DNA of 14,536 nt, taken from contig DBZV01000056.1 of the NCBI GenBank assembly GCA_002311865.1, positions 1 through 14,536 on the forward strand, given 5' to 3'. Shown here piece after piece: positions 6,287-13,072 of the stretch. The translations under genes were made by a program, and so were the position numbers. The number at the start of each line of letters is the position of its first letter. The stretch's first letter is position 1. The notes under the pieces are model-generated. The model was given only the letters and a program-made list of their open reading frames with translations, searched no databases and was not told the origin of the DNA. The DNA comes from Dehalococcoidia bacterium UBA1151 (GTDB taxonomy: Bacteria > Chloroflexota > Dehalococcoidia > Lucifugimonadales > Lucifugimonadaceae).

Positions 6287-8127
6287 GCGGTCTGGGTTTG
6301 CTGTAAGTGGAAGAGGTTGGCATAGTGCCCGTCAAGGGCCATCAACTCCTTGTGACTTCCGCGCTCAACAATTCGCCCGGTATCAAGGACCAGGATTTCA
6401 TCTGCGTGTGCCAGCGAACTCAGGCGGTGGGCCACGATGATCGTCGTTCGGCCTTCAGCAACCTTCAGTAGTTCCGCGCGGATGCGGGCGTCAGTTCCCG
6501 CGTCAACGCTGGATGTGGAATCGTCAAATATCAGCACGGCTGGGTTTGGCAGAAGCGTGCGTGCGATAGCAACCCGCTGGCGCTGGCCTCCTGAAAGCCC
6601 GACGCCTCGTTCGCCGATCATTGACTCATACCCTTCAGGCAGACTCACGATGAAATCGTGAATCTGAGCCATCTTCGCGGCCGCCACGACGCGTTCCTCG
6701 CTTGCGTCGTTTTCGCCATATCGGATGTTGTCGCGAATGGAGCCGTTGAAGAGGAACGGATCTTGCTCGACGATGCCAACAGTGCGGCGGACAGAGTTCA
6801 CGGCGACATCTCTGATATCCACCCCATCCACGGTTATGCTGCCGGAGCTAGGGTCGTAGAAGCGGGGCAGCAGGTGCACCACAGAGGTCTTGCCGCTTCC
6901 CGGAGGACCGACGATGCCGACCGTGTGATCTGGTCTTGCCTCGAAGGAGATGTTCTCCAGGGCGGGATTGTCATCGTACTTGAACGAGACATCTTCAAAC
7001 CTGACTACACTATCGCTGATCTCAAGTGGCTTGGCGCCAGCGCCGTCCTCGATTTGCGGTGAGACATCCAAGATTTCAAATATGCGACCGCCAGCACCGG
7101 CTGCGCGGGCGGTGGAGTTCACAATCTGGGTGGCCATTCGGACCGGGAATCTAAGAAGCGCCAGGAACGTGAAAAATTGAGCCAACTCACCTATGGTCAT
7201 ATTTCCGTCGATGACTTTGGAGCCGCCGAACCAGAGGACTATTGCCCATGCCAGGATGAATGAGAACGAGATGAATCCGCTACCACGGGCGTGGGTTCGC
7301 TCTGCTTTCATGCGGAGGTCGACAAATTCCCGGGCGATCTTGTCGAACTTCTGCTCCTCGTACCGCTGTGCGGAGAAGGCGCGGACAACTCTGACCCCGG
7401 CGAGGTTTTCCTGCATGCTGGTGGAAAGCTCGCCCAGAACGTCTTGAATCTGCCGCCAGAAGACTCTCAGCGAGAGGCGTAATTGTGTGCTTCGAAATAC
7501 CATAAATGGGATGAAACTCAGGCTGAGCAACGCCAGTTGCCAGTCTAGAATCGCCATGAATACGGCGGCTGAGATAAGCAGGAAGACCACCCGGAATATC
7601 TGCACCATGCCCATTTGCACGAACATGCGCACGCCTTCGATATCCGAGAGACCACGCGACATTAATTGGCCTGTGTGAACGTTGTCGTGGAAGCTGAAGC
7701 TAAGCGCCTGCAACTTGTCGAAAAAGATCATCCGCAAGCGCGTGGCCACGCGCTGTGCCAGCGTCTCGCCAAGGAACATCGTGCCGAATCCCGTGGTGCC
7801 ACGGAAAAATGAGACCAGTACCACCAACAGTGCGGTGTCCCAGAGGAGTGAGTTGATCTGGTCCTGGTTCTGGCCACCTTCTTGAATCAGGGTGAACGCC
7901 TGGTCAACACCCTCACCAAGGAGGCGGGGAATCATCACCTGGAGAACAGAGGAAACTATCGCGAGTACGATCGCCCCCACCAGGTGCCACCTGTAGCTCA
8001 TCGAAATTCTTACGATGCGCCAGACCGCGCTGGCCCCGGTCAGATCTGAGCCTGTGATTCGGGTGCGGGTACTGCGACGCTGGCGAGTCTGCTGGCGTCG
8101 CTGATCCTCTGAGAGGGTTGATGACAA
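6271..8127 (-). CDS. Heterodimeric ABC exporter, degenerate-site subunit (pair B, first gene)
   Basis: This 618-aa half-transporter has an Arg-rich cytosolic N-terminus (seven Arg between residues 10 and 23), six membrane segments (about 48-68, 95-112, 175-192, 196-213, 285-301, 312-330) and an ATPase domain. Walker A GPPGSGKTS is at 407-415, Q-loop Gln455, signature LSGGQ at 511-515, Walker B VLIFDD at 531-536 and His567. Asp536 stands where the catalytic Glu should be. With the LSVGQ of its partner this forms the degenerate ATP site, while its own intact LSGGQ completes the partner's competent site; this logic is established for heterodimeric exporters such as TM287/288 and BmrCD. The start is TTG at 8127 with GAGAGG 7 nt upstream. 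A TATACT box lies about 80 nt upstream. It heads the exporter cluster and is divergent from the carbinolamine dehydratase gene. Confidence 0.95.
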   Translation of the reverse strand: MSSTLSEDQRRQQTRQRRSTRTRITGSDLTGASAVWRIVRISMSYRWHLVGAIVLAIVSSVLQVMIPRLLGEGVDQAFTLIQEGGQNQDQINSLLWDTALLVVLVSFFRGTTGFGTMFLGETLAQRVATRLRMIFFDKLQALSFSFHDNVHTGQLMSRGLSDIEGVRMFVQMGMVQIFRVVFLLISAAVFMAILDWQLALLSLSFIPFMVFRSTQLRLSLRVFWRQIQDVLGELSTSMQENLAGVRVVRAFSAQRYEEQKFDKIAREFVDLRMKAERTHARGSGFISFSFILAWAIVLWFGGSKVIDGNMTIGELAQFFTFLALLRFPVRMATQIVNSTARAAGAGGRIFEILDVSPQIEDGAGAKPLEISDSVVRFEDVSFKYDDNPALENISFEARPDHTVGIVGPPGSGKTSVVHLLPRFYDPSSGSITVDGVDIRDVAVNSVRRTVGIVEQDPFLFNGSIRDNIRYGENDASEERVVAAAKMAQIHDFIVSLPEGYESMIGERGVGLSGGQRQRVAIARTLLPNPAVLIFDDSTSSVDAGTDARIRAELLKVAEGRTTIIVAHRLSSLAHADEILVLDTGRIVERGSHKELMALDGHYANLFHLQQTQTAEIDE

Positions 8128-8208
8128 CGCTTTTCCTCTCCATGATTAGCGTCAGCCCAAACAAATCATGTGCGGACATCGTCGCGATTTCATCCGGCAC
8201 AAACCCGG

Positions 8209-8214
8209 AGTATA
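8209..8214 (-). promoter_or_regulatory. Candidate -10 box (TATACT) for exporter pair B
   Basis: TATACT on the minus strand sits 82 nt before the TTG start. A weak -35 (GATTGG, 8237-8232) is at 17-nt spacing. The flanking GCGTATACT also occurs before pair A. Confidence 0.35.
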
Positions 8215-8254
8215 CGCTTCAAGTGCGCTCACCAATCGTAATAACAGCGGATTA

Positions 8255-8278
8255 GTAACATCAGGATGAAAATGTTAC
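8255..8278. promoter_or_regulatory. Inverted repeat GTAACAT-N10-ATGTTAC, candidate operator
   Basis: Two perfect 7-bp half-sites (8255-8261 and 8272-8278) have centres 17 nt apart, a geometry seen for dimeric helix-turn-helix regulators. It lies between the diverging exporter and dehydratase genes, just upstream of the putative exporter -35, and its right half precedes a TATATT (8296-8301) on the plus strand. It could control either direction. No regulator gene is present in the window. Confidence 0.35.
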
Positions 8279-8348
8279 GAGTTGCATGGATGTTTTATAT
8301 TTACCGTGGGATTGCACTCCCAGAGCGCATGTTCAATCTCGCTTACTC

Positions 8349-8367
8349 TCTCAATATCGAATTGAGA
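8349..8367 (+). promoter_or_regulatory. Inverted repeat TCTCAAT-N5-ATTGAGA in the leader of the dehydratase gene
   Basis: A perfect 7-bp inverted repeat lies 25 nt before the AAGGAG ribosome binding site of the gene at 8409. It could be an operator or a 5' leader hairpin. AT-rich short palindromes also arise by chance, so support is modest. Confidence 0.3.
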
Positions 8368-8408
8368 TAGTTTTAGCAGCAGCGGCAGGACGAAGGAGAA
8401 CGATACAG

Positions 8409-8696
8409 ATGGCCCGTCTCACTGATATTGAAATTTCAGATCGGCTTGATTCTGTTCCCGGCTGGGAAATCAGAGAGGAGAGCGCGGTCAATCAACTGTC
8501 CAGAACATTTGAGTTTGAGAATTTTGCGGCGGCTCTGGCGTTCACGAATAAGGTAGGCGAGTTAGCTGAAGAGGCTGATCACCACCCGCGTATCGTCACT
8601 GAGTGGGGCCGGGTTGAAGTTTCATTCTGGAGTCACGATCACGCCGGTGTGGTAGAAAACGATTTCGTGATGGCCGCTCGAGTCAACGAACTATGA
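8409..8696 (+). CDS. Pterin-4a-carbinolamine dehydratase
   Basis: This 95-aa protein has the family's usual size and pattern: a short N-terminal helical part ending in W-E-I (19-21), F-x(4)-A-x(3)-F around 38-45, the His-His-Pro core (58-60), and a second histidine block WSHDH (74-78), followed by DFVMAARV. The family dehydrates 4a-hydroxy-tetrahydropterin during recycling of the pterin cofactor of aromatic amino acid hydroxylases. Many bacteria carry it without such a hydroxylase, and none is seen here, so its substrate context is open. The start is ATG at 8409, with AAGGAG 10 nt upstream; a longer in-frame start at 8286 has no ribosome binding site and adds 41 residues foreign to the family. 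The stop overlaps the nitroreductase start (ATGA), suggesting coupled translation. Confidence 0.9.
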   Translation: MARLTDIEISDRLDSVPGWEIREESAVNQLSRTFEFENFAAALAFTNKVGELAEEADHHPRIVTEWGRVEVSFWSHDHAGVVENDFVMAARVNEL

Positions 8697-9268
8697 GTTC
8701 AAACTCCGTGACCGATGCGATCCGATCGCGCCGGTCAGTTCGGGAGTTCACCGATAAACCTGTTGGCAATGATCAATTGAGCGACTGGCTTGAGGCCGCA
8801 TGCTGGGCGCCAAATCATCGCCTGACGGAGCCGTGGCGATTTATTGTTCTTGAACACGGTGGGGCGAAGCGTCGTGAAATCGCCGAGATGTTTCGGCTAC
8901 TCTCATATGAAACGTCGGATCAACTTCCAGAGCCGAAACGCACTGCTGTAGCGGATGCAGCGCGGGAAGAAGTTCTGAGCGCTCCGGCGTTTGTTTATGC
9001 GTACTCGCTGATCGACGATGATGAAGAGGTCACGAAAGAAAACTATGCGGCGACAGCGTGCGCGGTGCAGAACCTCTCGCTGGCGGCGCACGCCGACGGC
9101 TTTGCGGTTGGCTGGTCTACCGGCCGCGTAACGAGATTGCCCGGGCTCGCTTCAACTATCGGGGCTGATGAGTCGTGGGACATGATCGCTGGCCTGTTCA
9201 TTGGCGAGCCTGAGCGGGTGCCACGCGCCCAGCGCCAGCCAATGGAAGAGGTTGTGACCTGGCTGTAG
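8693..9268 (+). CDS. Nitroreductase-family FMN oxidoreductase, YdjA-like
   Basis: This 191-aa protein fits the short, single-domain nitroreductase family. RSRRSVREF (11-19) matches the N-terminal FMN-phosphate binding motif. AACWAPNHRLTEPWRF (35-50) closely resembles the corresponding APDHxxxQPW stretch of Escherichia coli YdjA. A central helix, NYAATACAVQNLSLAAHADG (117-136), and the C-terminal GLFIGEP (167-173) are also typical. Such enzymes use FMN and NAD(P)H to reduce nitro groups, quinones or other electron acceptors; the real substrate cannot be read from sequence. The ATG overlaps the dehydratase stop by 4 nt, so the two form a small operon. It ends 4 nt before the convergent aldo/keto reductase stop, with no terminator visible between them. 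Confidence 0.9.
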   Translation: MSSNSVTDAIRSRRSVREFTDKPVGNDQLSDWLEAACWAPNHRLTEPWRFIVLEHGGAKRREIAEMFRLLSYETSDQLPEPKRTAVADAAREEVLSAPAFVYAYSLIDDDEEVTKENYAATACAVQNLSLAAHADGFAVGWSTGRVTRLPGLASTIGADESWDMIAGLFIGEPERVPRAQRQPMEEVVTWL

Positions 9269-9272
9269 CCTT

Positions 9273-10187
9273 CTAGCCCCTCTGCTCCCAGCCTGAGCCG
9301 ACTTGCTCAAACCTGCGGTGGAGTTCTTCAACAACCGAGTCAGGAATATCGACCCCGGCGTTGACCATATCGATGTTCGATGCCATGTGGGCATCGTTGG
9401 CCGTTCCGACGATGGCGACGTTGACCTCCGGGTGCGCAAACGTGAAGCCCAGAGATGTCTGAACCGCGTTCTCCGGCTCACCCTCGATATCGCCCAGATT
9501 GACCATCTCGAGCGCCCGTTTAAAGTACTCAGAACCGTAGCCAGTTACGCTGCCCGCGTGGCCCTCTCGGCGCGCGACGAGCCAGACTGCGTTGGCGATG
9601 GGCCGCTTGGCGATTACGCCCATGCCTGCCGCGGCGGCTTTCTCCAGCAGCCCCGAAGTGCGGGCCCTTTGCTCAACAAGGTTGAAACTGGTCTGAAGCG
9701 TGTTGAACTTTCCGCTATCCACGGCCCAGTGCGCTGCATCGTTATCTCCGGAGTAGCCAATGAACCGGGTCTTCCCCGCGTCGCGTGCTTCTTCCAAAGC
9801 GCGAATCACGCCGCCCTCTTCCAGGACATCGATTCCACAGGAGTGAAGTTGTATAAGGTCAAGGTGGTCTGTCTGAAGTCTTCGCAGGCTTGCATCGACG
9901 GACGACACAACGATCTCGTATGTCCACTCCTCTCCGGTGGTGTGCTCATTTGAGTGGCCGGCTTTAGTCGCAAGAAAGTACTCATCTCGACGACTGGAAA
10001 CGGCGCCTCCGACAAGGTCTTCGCTATCGCCGTAGCAGGTCGATGTGTCCAGGAAGTTGATCCCTGAGTCCAGTGCTTTATTGAGCACCTGTGAGGCTTT
10101 CTCTGGAGTGGCCGCACGAATTTCGGCGAGGCCCACACCCAATCTTGTGGCGTTGAAACCGGTGCTTCCAAACGGAACTGTCTGCAT
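9273..10187 (-). CDS. Aldo/keto reductase
   Basis: Read from ATG at 10187 this is a 304-aa (alpha/beta)8 NAD(P)H-dependent oxidoreductase. The catalytic tetrad is visible: Asp47 in FLDTSTCYG, Tyr52, Lys75 in FLATKAGH and His115 in DLIQLHSC. RFIGYSG (141-147), LVEQRA (170-175), VIAKRP (191-196) and the cofactor-side VAIVGTAN (257-264) follow in the usual order. The frame runs on to an ATG at 10349, but those 54 extra residues are low-complexity (Ala, Gly, Thr, Arg) and lie ahead of the canonical first strand VPFGSTG, so 10187 is preferred; AAGGG lies about 10 nt upstream. It reduces or oxidises an unidentified carbonyl or sugar-type substrate in the cytosol. It is convergent with the nitroreductase and 238 nt downstream of the ABC-2 permease on the same strand. 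Confidence 0.9.
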   Translation of the reverse strand: MQTVPFGSTGFNATRLGVGLAEIRAATPEKASQVLNKALDSGINFLDTSTCYGDSEDLVGGAVSSRRDEYFLATKAGHSNEHTTGEEWTYEIVVSSVDASLRRLQTDHLDLIQLHSCGIDVLEEGGVIRALEEARDAGKTRFIGYSGDNDAAHWAVDSGKFNTLQTSFNLVEQRARTSGLLEKAAAAGMGVIAKRPIANAVWLVARREGHAGSVTGYGSEYFKRALEMVNLGDIEGEPENAVQTSLGFTFAHPEVNVAIVGTANDAHMASNIDMVNAGVDIPDSVVEELHRRFEQVGSGWEQRG

Positions 10188-10298
10188 TTGATGTCTACCC
10201 TTTTTGATACTCAACCGTCGGCTAATCGTTGGGACAGCATTCGATCCTGTAGATGAGGGCCCTAGCATAGCGCCTATTTCCGCGCCGTTGTCTCTCGC

Positions 10299-10401
10299 GG
10301 TAGCTGTGGGGCTTGCCCTACCAGCTCCCTCTGCGACGTGAGCGTTCATACACCCCGCGTGACGAAGACAACCGCGAGGCCGGGCAAGCCCGACGGCTAC
10401 C
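10299..10401. repeat. Pair of REP-like imperfect palindromes in inverted orientation
   Basis: Positions 10299-10322 (GGTAGCTGTGGGGCTTGCCC then TACC) recur, reverse-complemented, at 10378-10401, with 20 of 24 bases matching. Each copy is itself an imperfect palindrome around GGGCTTGCCC. The two arms, 55 nt apart, could fold into a long cruciform or RNA hairpin. They sit in the gap between the ABC-2 permease stop and the aldo/keto reductase, a typical place for REP or BIME-type elements. They may also act as a terminator or mRNA stabiliser for the ABC-2 operon. Confidence 0.55.
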
Positions 10402-10425
10402 AGACTGCGTGGTGATGGTCGCAGA

Positions 10426-11163
10426 TCATCCCCGCCTTGTGACGACCCGATAGAGGATGATCAGTGAGAAAAGACACCATCCACCCACCACGGCAAATGC
10501 AACTCCCAAATCGTCGTGAATCCCTGTGGTTACGGTGCCCCGTACCAGGTCTCCCATGTACTTGATGGGCAGGCCCTGGTGAAGCTTTTCTACCACCAGC
10601 GGGAGCCTGTCGTTTGGGAAGTATATGGGTGAGAAGAGGAAGAGCGAGAAGATCAGTACGTTTGTAACCACCCCGGTCAACACCTGTGACGGACTCAGGT
10701 GGGCCAGCGATGTATCTAACGCAACACCGGTGAGGGCGGTTAGGAAGAATGCAGGGCCGATAAGCGGGGAGATCTCCAGGCCAAAGTCGTATCGCCATGA
10801 CGCCACAAAGAGGGTCAGCACTACGCTTGGTAGCACCACCGCCATCCAGATCGTGAAGTCGGCGGCTATGAACGCGAAGCGTGATATTGGCAGCGCCCAG
10901 ATGTACTCAAAAGTCTGCTTCTGTTTCATCTCAGCAACACCTTGAGGAACAAACACCAGTCCAAGGGTTATCAACGAAAGCGTCGAGGCGCCTGTGGCGA
11001 AGTACTTACCTGTGAGGGAATCGATATTCGGCAACAAGAATGAGTAGCCAATCACGGTTCCAACCCCAACCATGATCTGGATAACCATGATGAATGGCAG
11101 GATCACTTTCAGGTTGAGGGCCTGCCACTTGATCATGAGCCGATACTGCGTGAGCCAGGTCAT
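10426..11163 (-). CDS. ABC-2 type transporter permease
   Basis: This 245-aa integral membrane protein has six predicted segments (about 20-44, 56-76, 97-121, 133-153, 161-182, 219-239) and short polar loops. VPQGVAEMKQKQTFEYIWALP (starting at 72) and the FLFSPIYFP motif (175-183) are typical of ABC-2 permeases of drug or polyketide exporters. The ATG at 11163 overlaps the TGA of the ATPase gene (ATGA), so translation would be coupled to it. Length and ends look intact. Because the ATPase frame is interrupted at 11582-11580, the permease may now lack a working partner unless the stop is read through, is a sequence error, or another ATPase substitutes. The substrate is unknown. Confidence 0.88.
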   Translation of the reverse strand: MTWLTQYRLMIKWQALNLKVILPFIMVIQIMVGVGTVIGYSFLLPNIDSLTGKYFATGASTLSLITLGLVFVPQGVAEMKQKQTFEYIWALPISRFAFIAADFTIWMAVVLPSVVLTLFVASWRYDFGLEISPLIGPAFFLTALTGVALDTSLAHLSPSQVLTGVVTNVLIFSLFLFSPIYFPNDRLPLVVEKLHQGLPIKYMGDLVRGTVTTGIHDDLGVAFAVVGGWCLFSLIILYRVVTRRG

Positions 11164-12101
11164 GATCCGGCACCGTTTTCAAGCGGCGGAGCATCAGCGC
11201 CAACGATCTTCACATAGACATCCTCCAGAGTGGACGGCCCCAGCGAGTACTCTTCGACGATGCCTTCCCGCTGATACTTTCTGGCCCACTCAAGAGCACC
11301 GGTGATCTCATCGCCTTCCATGGTGGCGATGAGTCTTCGACCCAGCTTCACGTATTCGATTTGTGACGGTATCTCCGGGATTTCGGCACCCGGCTCCAGG
11401 ACTACTTCGATGCGGAGACTATCGCGGGCATCGCCCTTCAGCGATGCAGGTGTTCCGGTGGCCATCACCCTGCCATCGTTGATGATCGCCAGCCGGTTCA
11501 CGGCGCGCTCTGACTCTAGTACGTTGTGCGTTACCAGCAGTACGGACTTTCCCTGTTCGCCGAGTTCCGTAACGATGGCTCAGAGGAGGCGACGGCGGAG
11601 CGGGTCGATGTCGTTTGTCGGTTCGTCCAGGATCACAAGTTTGCCGGGATGCACCACGGCCATGCAGAAACCGACGAGCCGCCTCACCCCGCCTGAGAGG
11701 TGCTGGCCGGTCCGGTTGCTCCACTCTTCAATGTTGAGCCACTCGATGAGTTCATGAGTTCGCTTTCGAATCAAATTCTTCTCACCGCCACGAAGGCGTC
11801 CGATGAGCTCGATTGCCTGGATGGGGGTGAAGCCGTCGATTGGCACGTGGCCCTGCGGCAGGTAGGAGCAGCCACGACGCGACGCGTCGGGTTCCTGAAC
11901 CACGTCTACGCCATCAAGCCGAATCGTTCCGGAGATAGGGGAGAGGAGGCCAATCACCTGGTTGACGAGGGTTGATTTTCCGGAGCCGTTTGGGCCGAGC
12001 AGGCCAAAGACCTCACCTTCTTCAATATCAAGTGAGATGCCGTCATTGGCACGGACACCGCCTTTGTACTCTTTTACGAGATCTCTGATCTCAAGTAGCA
12101 A
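11160..12101 (-). pseudogene. ABC-2 transporter ATPase interrupted by an in-frame TGA
   Basis: From TTG at 12101 (GAGGGAG 8 nt upstream) the frame gives a normal ABC ATPase: Walker A GPNGSGKST (36-44), Q-loop Gln83, signature LSGGV (135-139), Walker B LVILDE (155-160) and NDIDPLRRRLL. At codon 174 there is a TGA (11582-11580). The same frame then continues uninterrupted with AIVTELGEQG, the H-loop LVTHN (His192), NRLAIINDGR and a normal C-terminal domain to 11160; 313 codons precede the final stop. In relatives, from memory, this position after RRRLL is Trp, so a single TGG-to-TGA change explains it. The downstream fragment's first standard start (GTG, 11501) lies after the H-loop, so re-initiation would not restore a whole ATPase. 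Nonsense mutation, strain variant, base-call error or read-through all remain possible. Confidence 0.85.
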
Positions 12102-12180
12102 GCGTCGCTCCCTCGTCGCGTGTCGAAGTGTTTCGGTGAGTCCAAACGCAGAGGGAATTTAGCACACCAGAGGTGTTGAC

Positions 12181-12870
12181 CTAATACGGCAATCCCACTG
12201 CCCGTGTCAGGAAGCCAATATATGGGGAGATGTTGAAGCAGTCTTCTGTCCATTGATCGATGAAGTCTGGTGACGTGACTTCGGACTCTGTGTATTTGCC
12301 AACGGCAAAGTGATCCTTCTTCTTCAGGTCGTCAATTAGAGGGTGATCAGGATCGAATCCCCTGGGTGGCCGCTTCAGTGAGTCGCCCTCCAGCGTGTGC
12401 CGCGCAAGCACCCCGGCGTCAGTTTTCGCTGCGATCCACTCGTCATCGTTATCGATAATGAACTGGCGAATCTGAGTGGCGGTCTTTGTGTCGGGGTGCC
12501 AGATTCCACCGCCGCCAAACGCTGCGCCTGGCTCAATGTGGAGGTACAGGCCCGGAGCGTGAGCATCTTTGCCCGCCGCATGCCGGAACTGCATTCCGGC
12601 ATTGGTCTTGTACGGCGTCTTGTCCTTGGCGAACCGGGTATCTCGGTAGATGCGAAACATTGAGCCGCCATTGCTGCGCGTGTCGGCAACCAGATGAGGG
12701 CTGATCGCCTCTATTCGCTCATCGAAATCAGCGATGAAGTTGAGGATAGGCTCTTTGACTTCAGACTCGTAGCGACTTTTGTTGTCGTTGAACCATTCCC
12801 GATTGTTGTTATCTGCAAGATCGACCAGGAATTTGAATATACCCGATGTGAAGTGGCCTGTTGTTGCCAT
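12181..12870 (-). CDS. DUF2461 (TIGR02453) family protein
   Basis: This 229-aa protein matches the DUF2461 family: FKFLVDLADNNNREWFNDNK (12-31), FRIYRDTRFAKDKTPYKT (72-89), GLYLHIEP (107-114), the Gly-rich GGGGIWHP (119-126) and RPPRGFDPDHPL (167-178) in the family order and at normal length. Its biochemical function is unknown to me. No signal peptide or membrane segment is visible, so it is probably cytosolic. The ATG at 12870 has GGGAGG about 7 nt upstream. It is divergent from the GMC oxidoreductase and lies 79 nt upstream of the ABC-2 ATPase on the same strand, so it may share a transcript with that operon. There is no obvious terminator in that gap. Confidence 0.9.
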   Translation of the reverse strand: MATTGHFTSGIFKFLVDLADNNNREWFNDNKSRYESEVKEPILNFIADFDERIEAISPHLVADTRSNGGSMFRIYRDTRFAKDKTPYKTNAGMQFRHAAGKDAHAPGLYLHIEPGAAFGGGGIWHPDTKTATQIRQFIIDNDDEWIAAKTDAGVLARHTLEGDSLKRPPRGFDPDHPLIDDLKKKDHFAVGKYTESEVTSPDFIDQWTEDCFNISPYIGFLTRAVGLPY

Positions 12871-12952
12871 GGTTGCGCCTCCCAGAGAGATCGCAGTGTA
12901 GCGATTTAAGCGGTATCCGAAAACCGGCGGGTGTCCAACGGTCGAAAACTCT

Positions 12953-12958
12953 TATACT
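12953..12958 (+). promoter_or_regulatory. Candidate -10 box (TATACT) for the GMC oxidoreductase
   Basis: CTTATACTG lies about 115 nt before the TTG start at 13073. It is the same TATACT box proposed for the exporter operons. A convincing -35 is not seen (GGTGTC at 17-nt spacing). The 12871-13072 gap also contains a small inverted repeat, ATCGC-N6-GCGAT (12890-12905). Confidence 0.25.
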
Positions 12959-13072
12959 GCCGCACGTAAGTCTGATGAATGGCCACTTCTCAATTCGAAA
13001 GGGGTCGGCCAATTTTATCCAGACGCAGAATCAGTCATTGAAGCACGCCAGAAAGACACCAGGGCTGGAATT

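Noticed and set aside
335..8127. The second exporter pair as an assembly duplication artefact
   Set aside because: The two copies differ at many residues and bases throughout and have different intergenic flanks, so this is a real, diverged duplication.
8286..8408. Longer start for the carbinolamine dehydratase
   Set aside because: The extra 41 residues do not fit the family's usual length of about 95-110 aa, and 8286 lacks a ribosome binding site; 8409 has AAGGAG.
9269..9272. Bidirectional terminator between the convergent nitroreductase and aldo/keto reductase
   Set aside because: Only 4 nt separate the stops and no hairpin with a T-run is visible nearby on either strand.
10188..10349. 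54-residue N-terminal extension of the aldo/keto reductase
   Set aside because: Low-complexity Ala/Gly/Thr/Arg translation ahead of the canonical first beta strand; the extension also overlaps one REP-like copy.
11580..11582. TGA read as tryptophan (alternative genetic code)
   Set aside because: TGA ends the dehydratase (8694-8696), the ATPase itself (11162-11160) and the permease (10428-10426) at sensible family lengths, two of them in ATGA overlaps, so TGA is an ordinary stop here.
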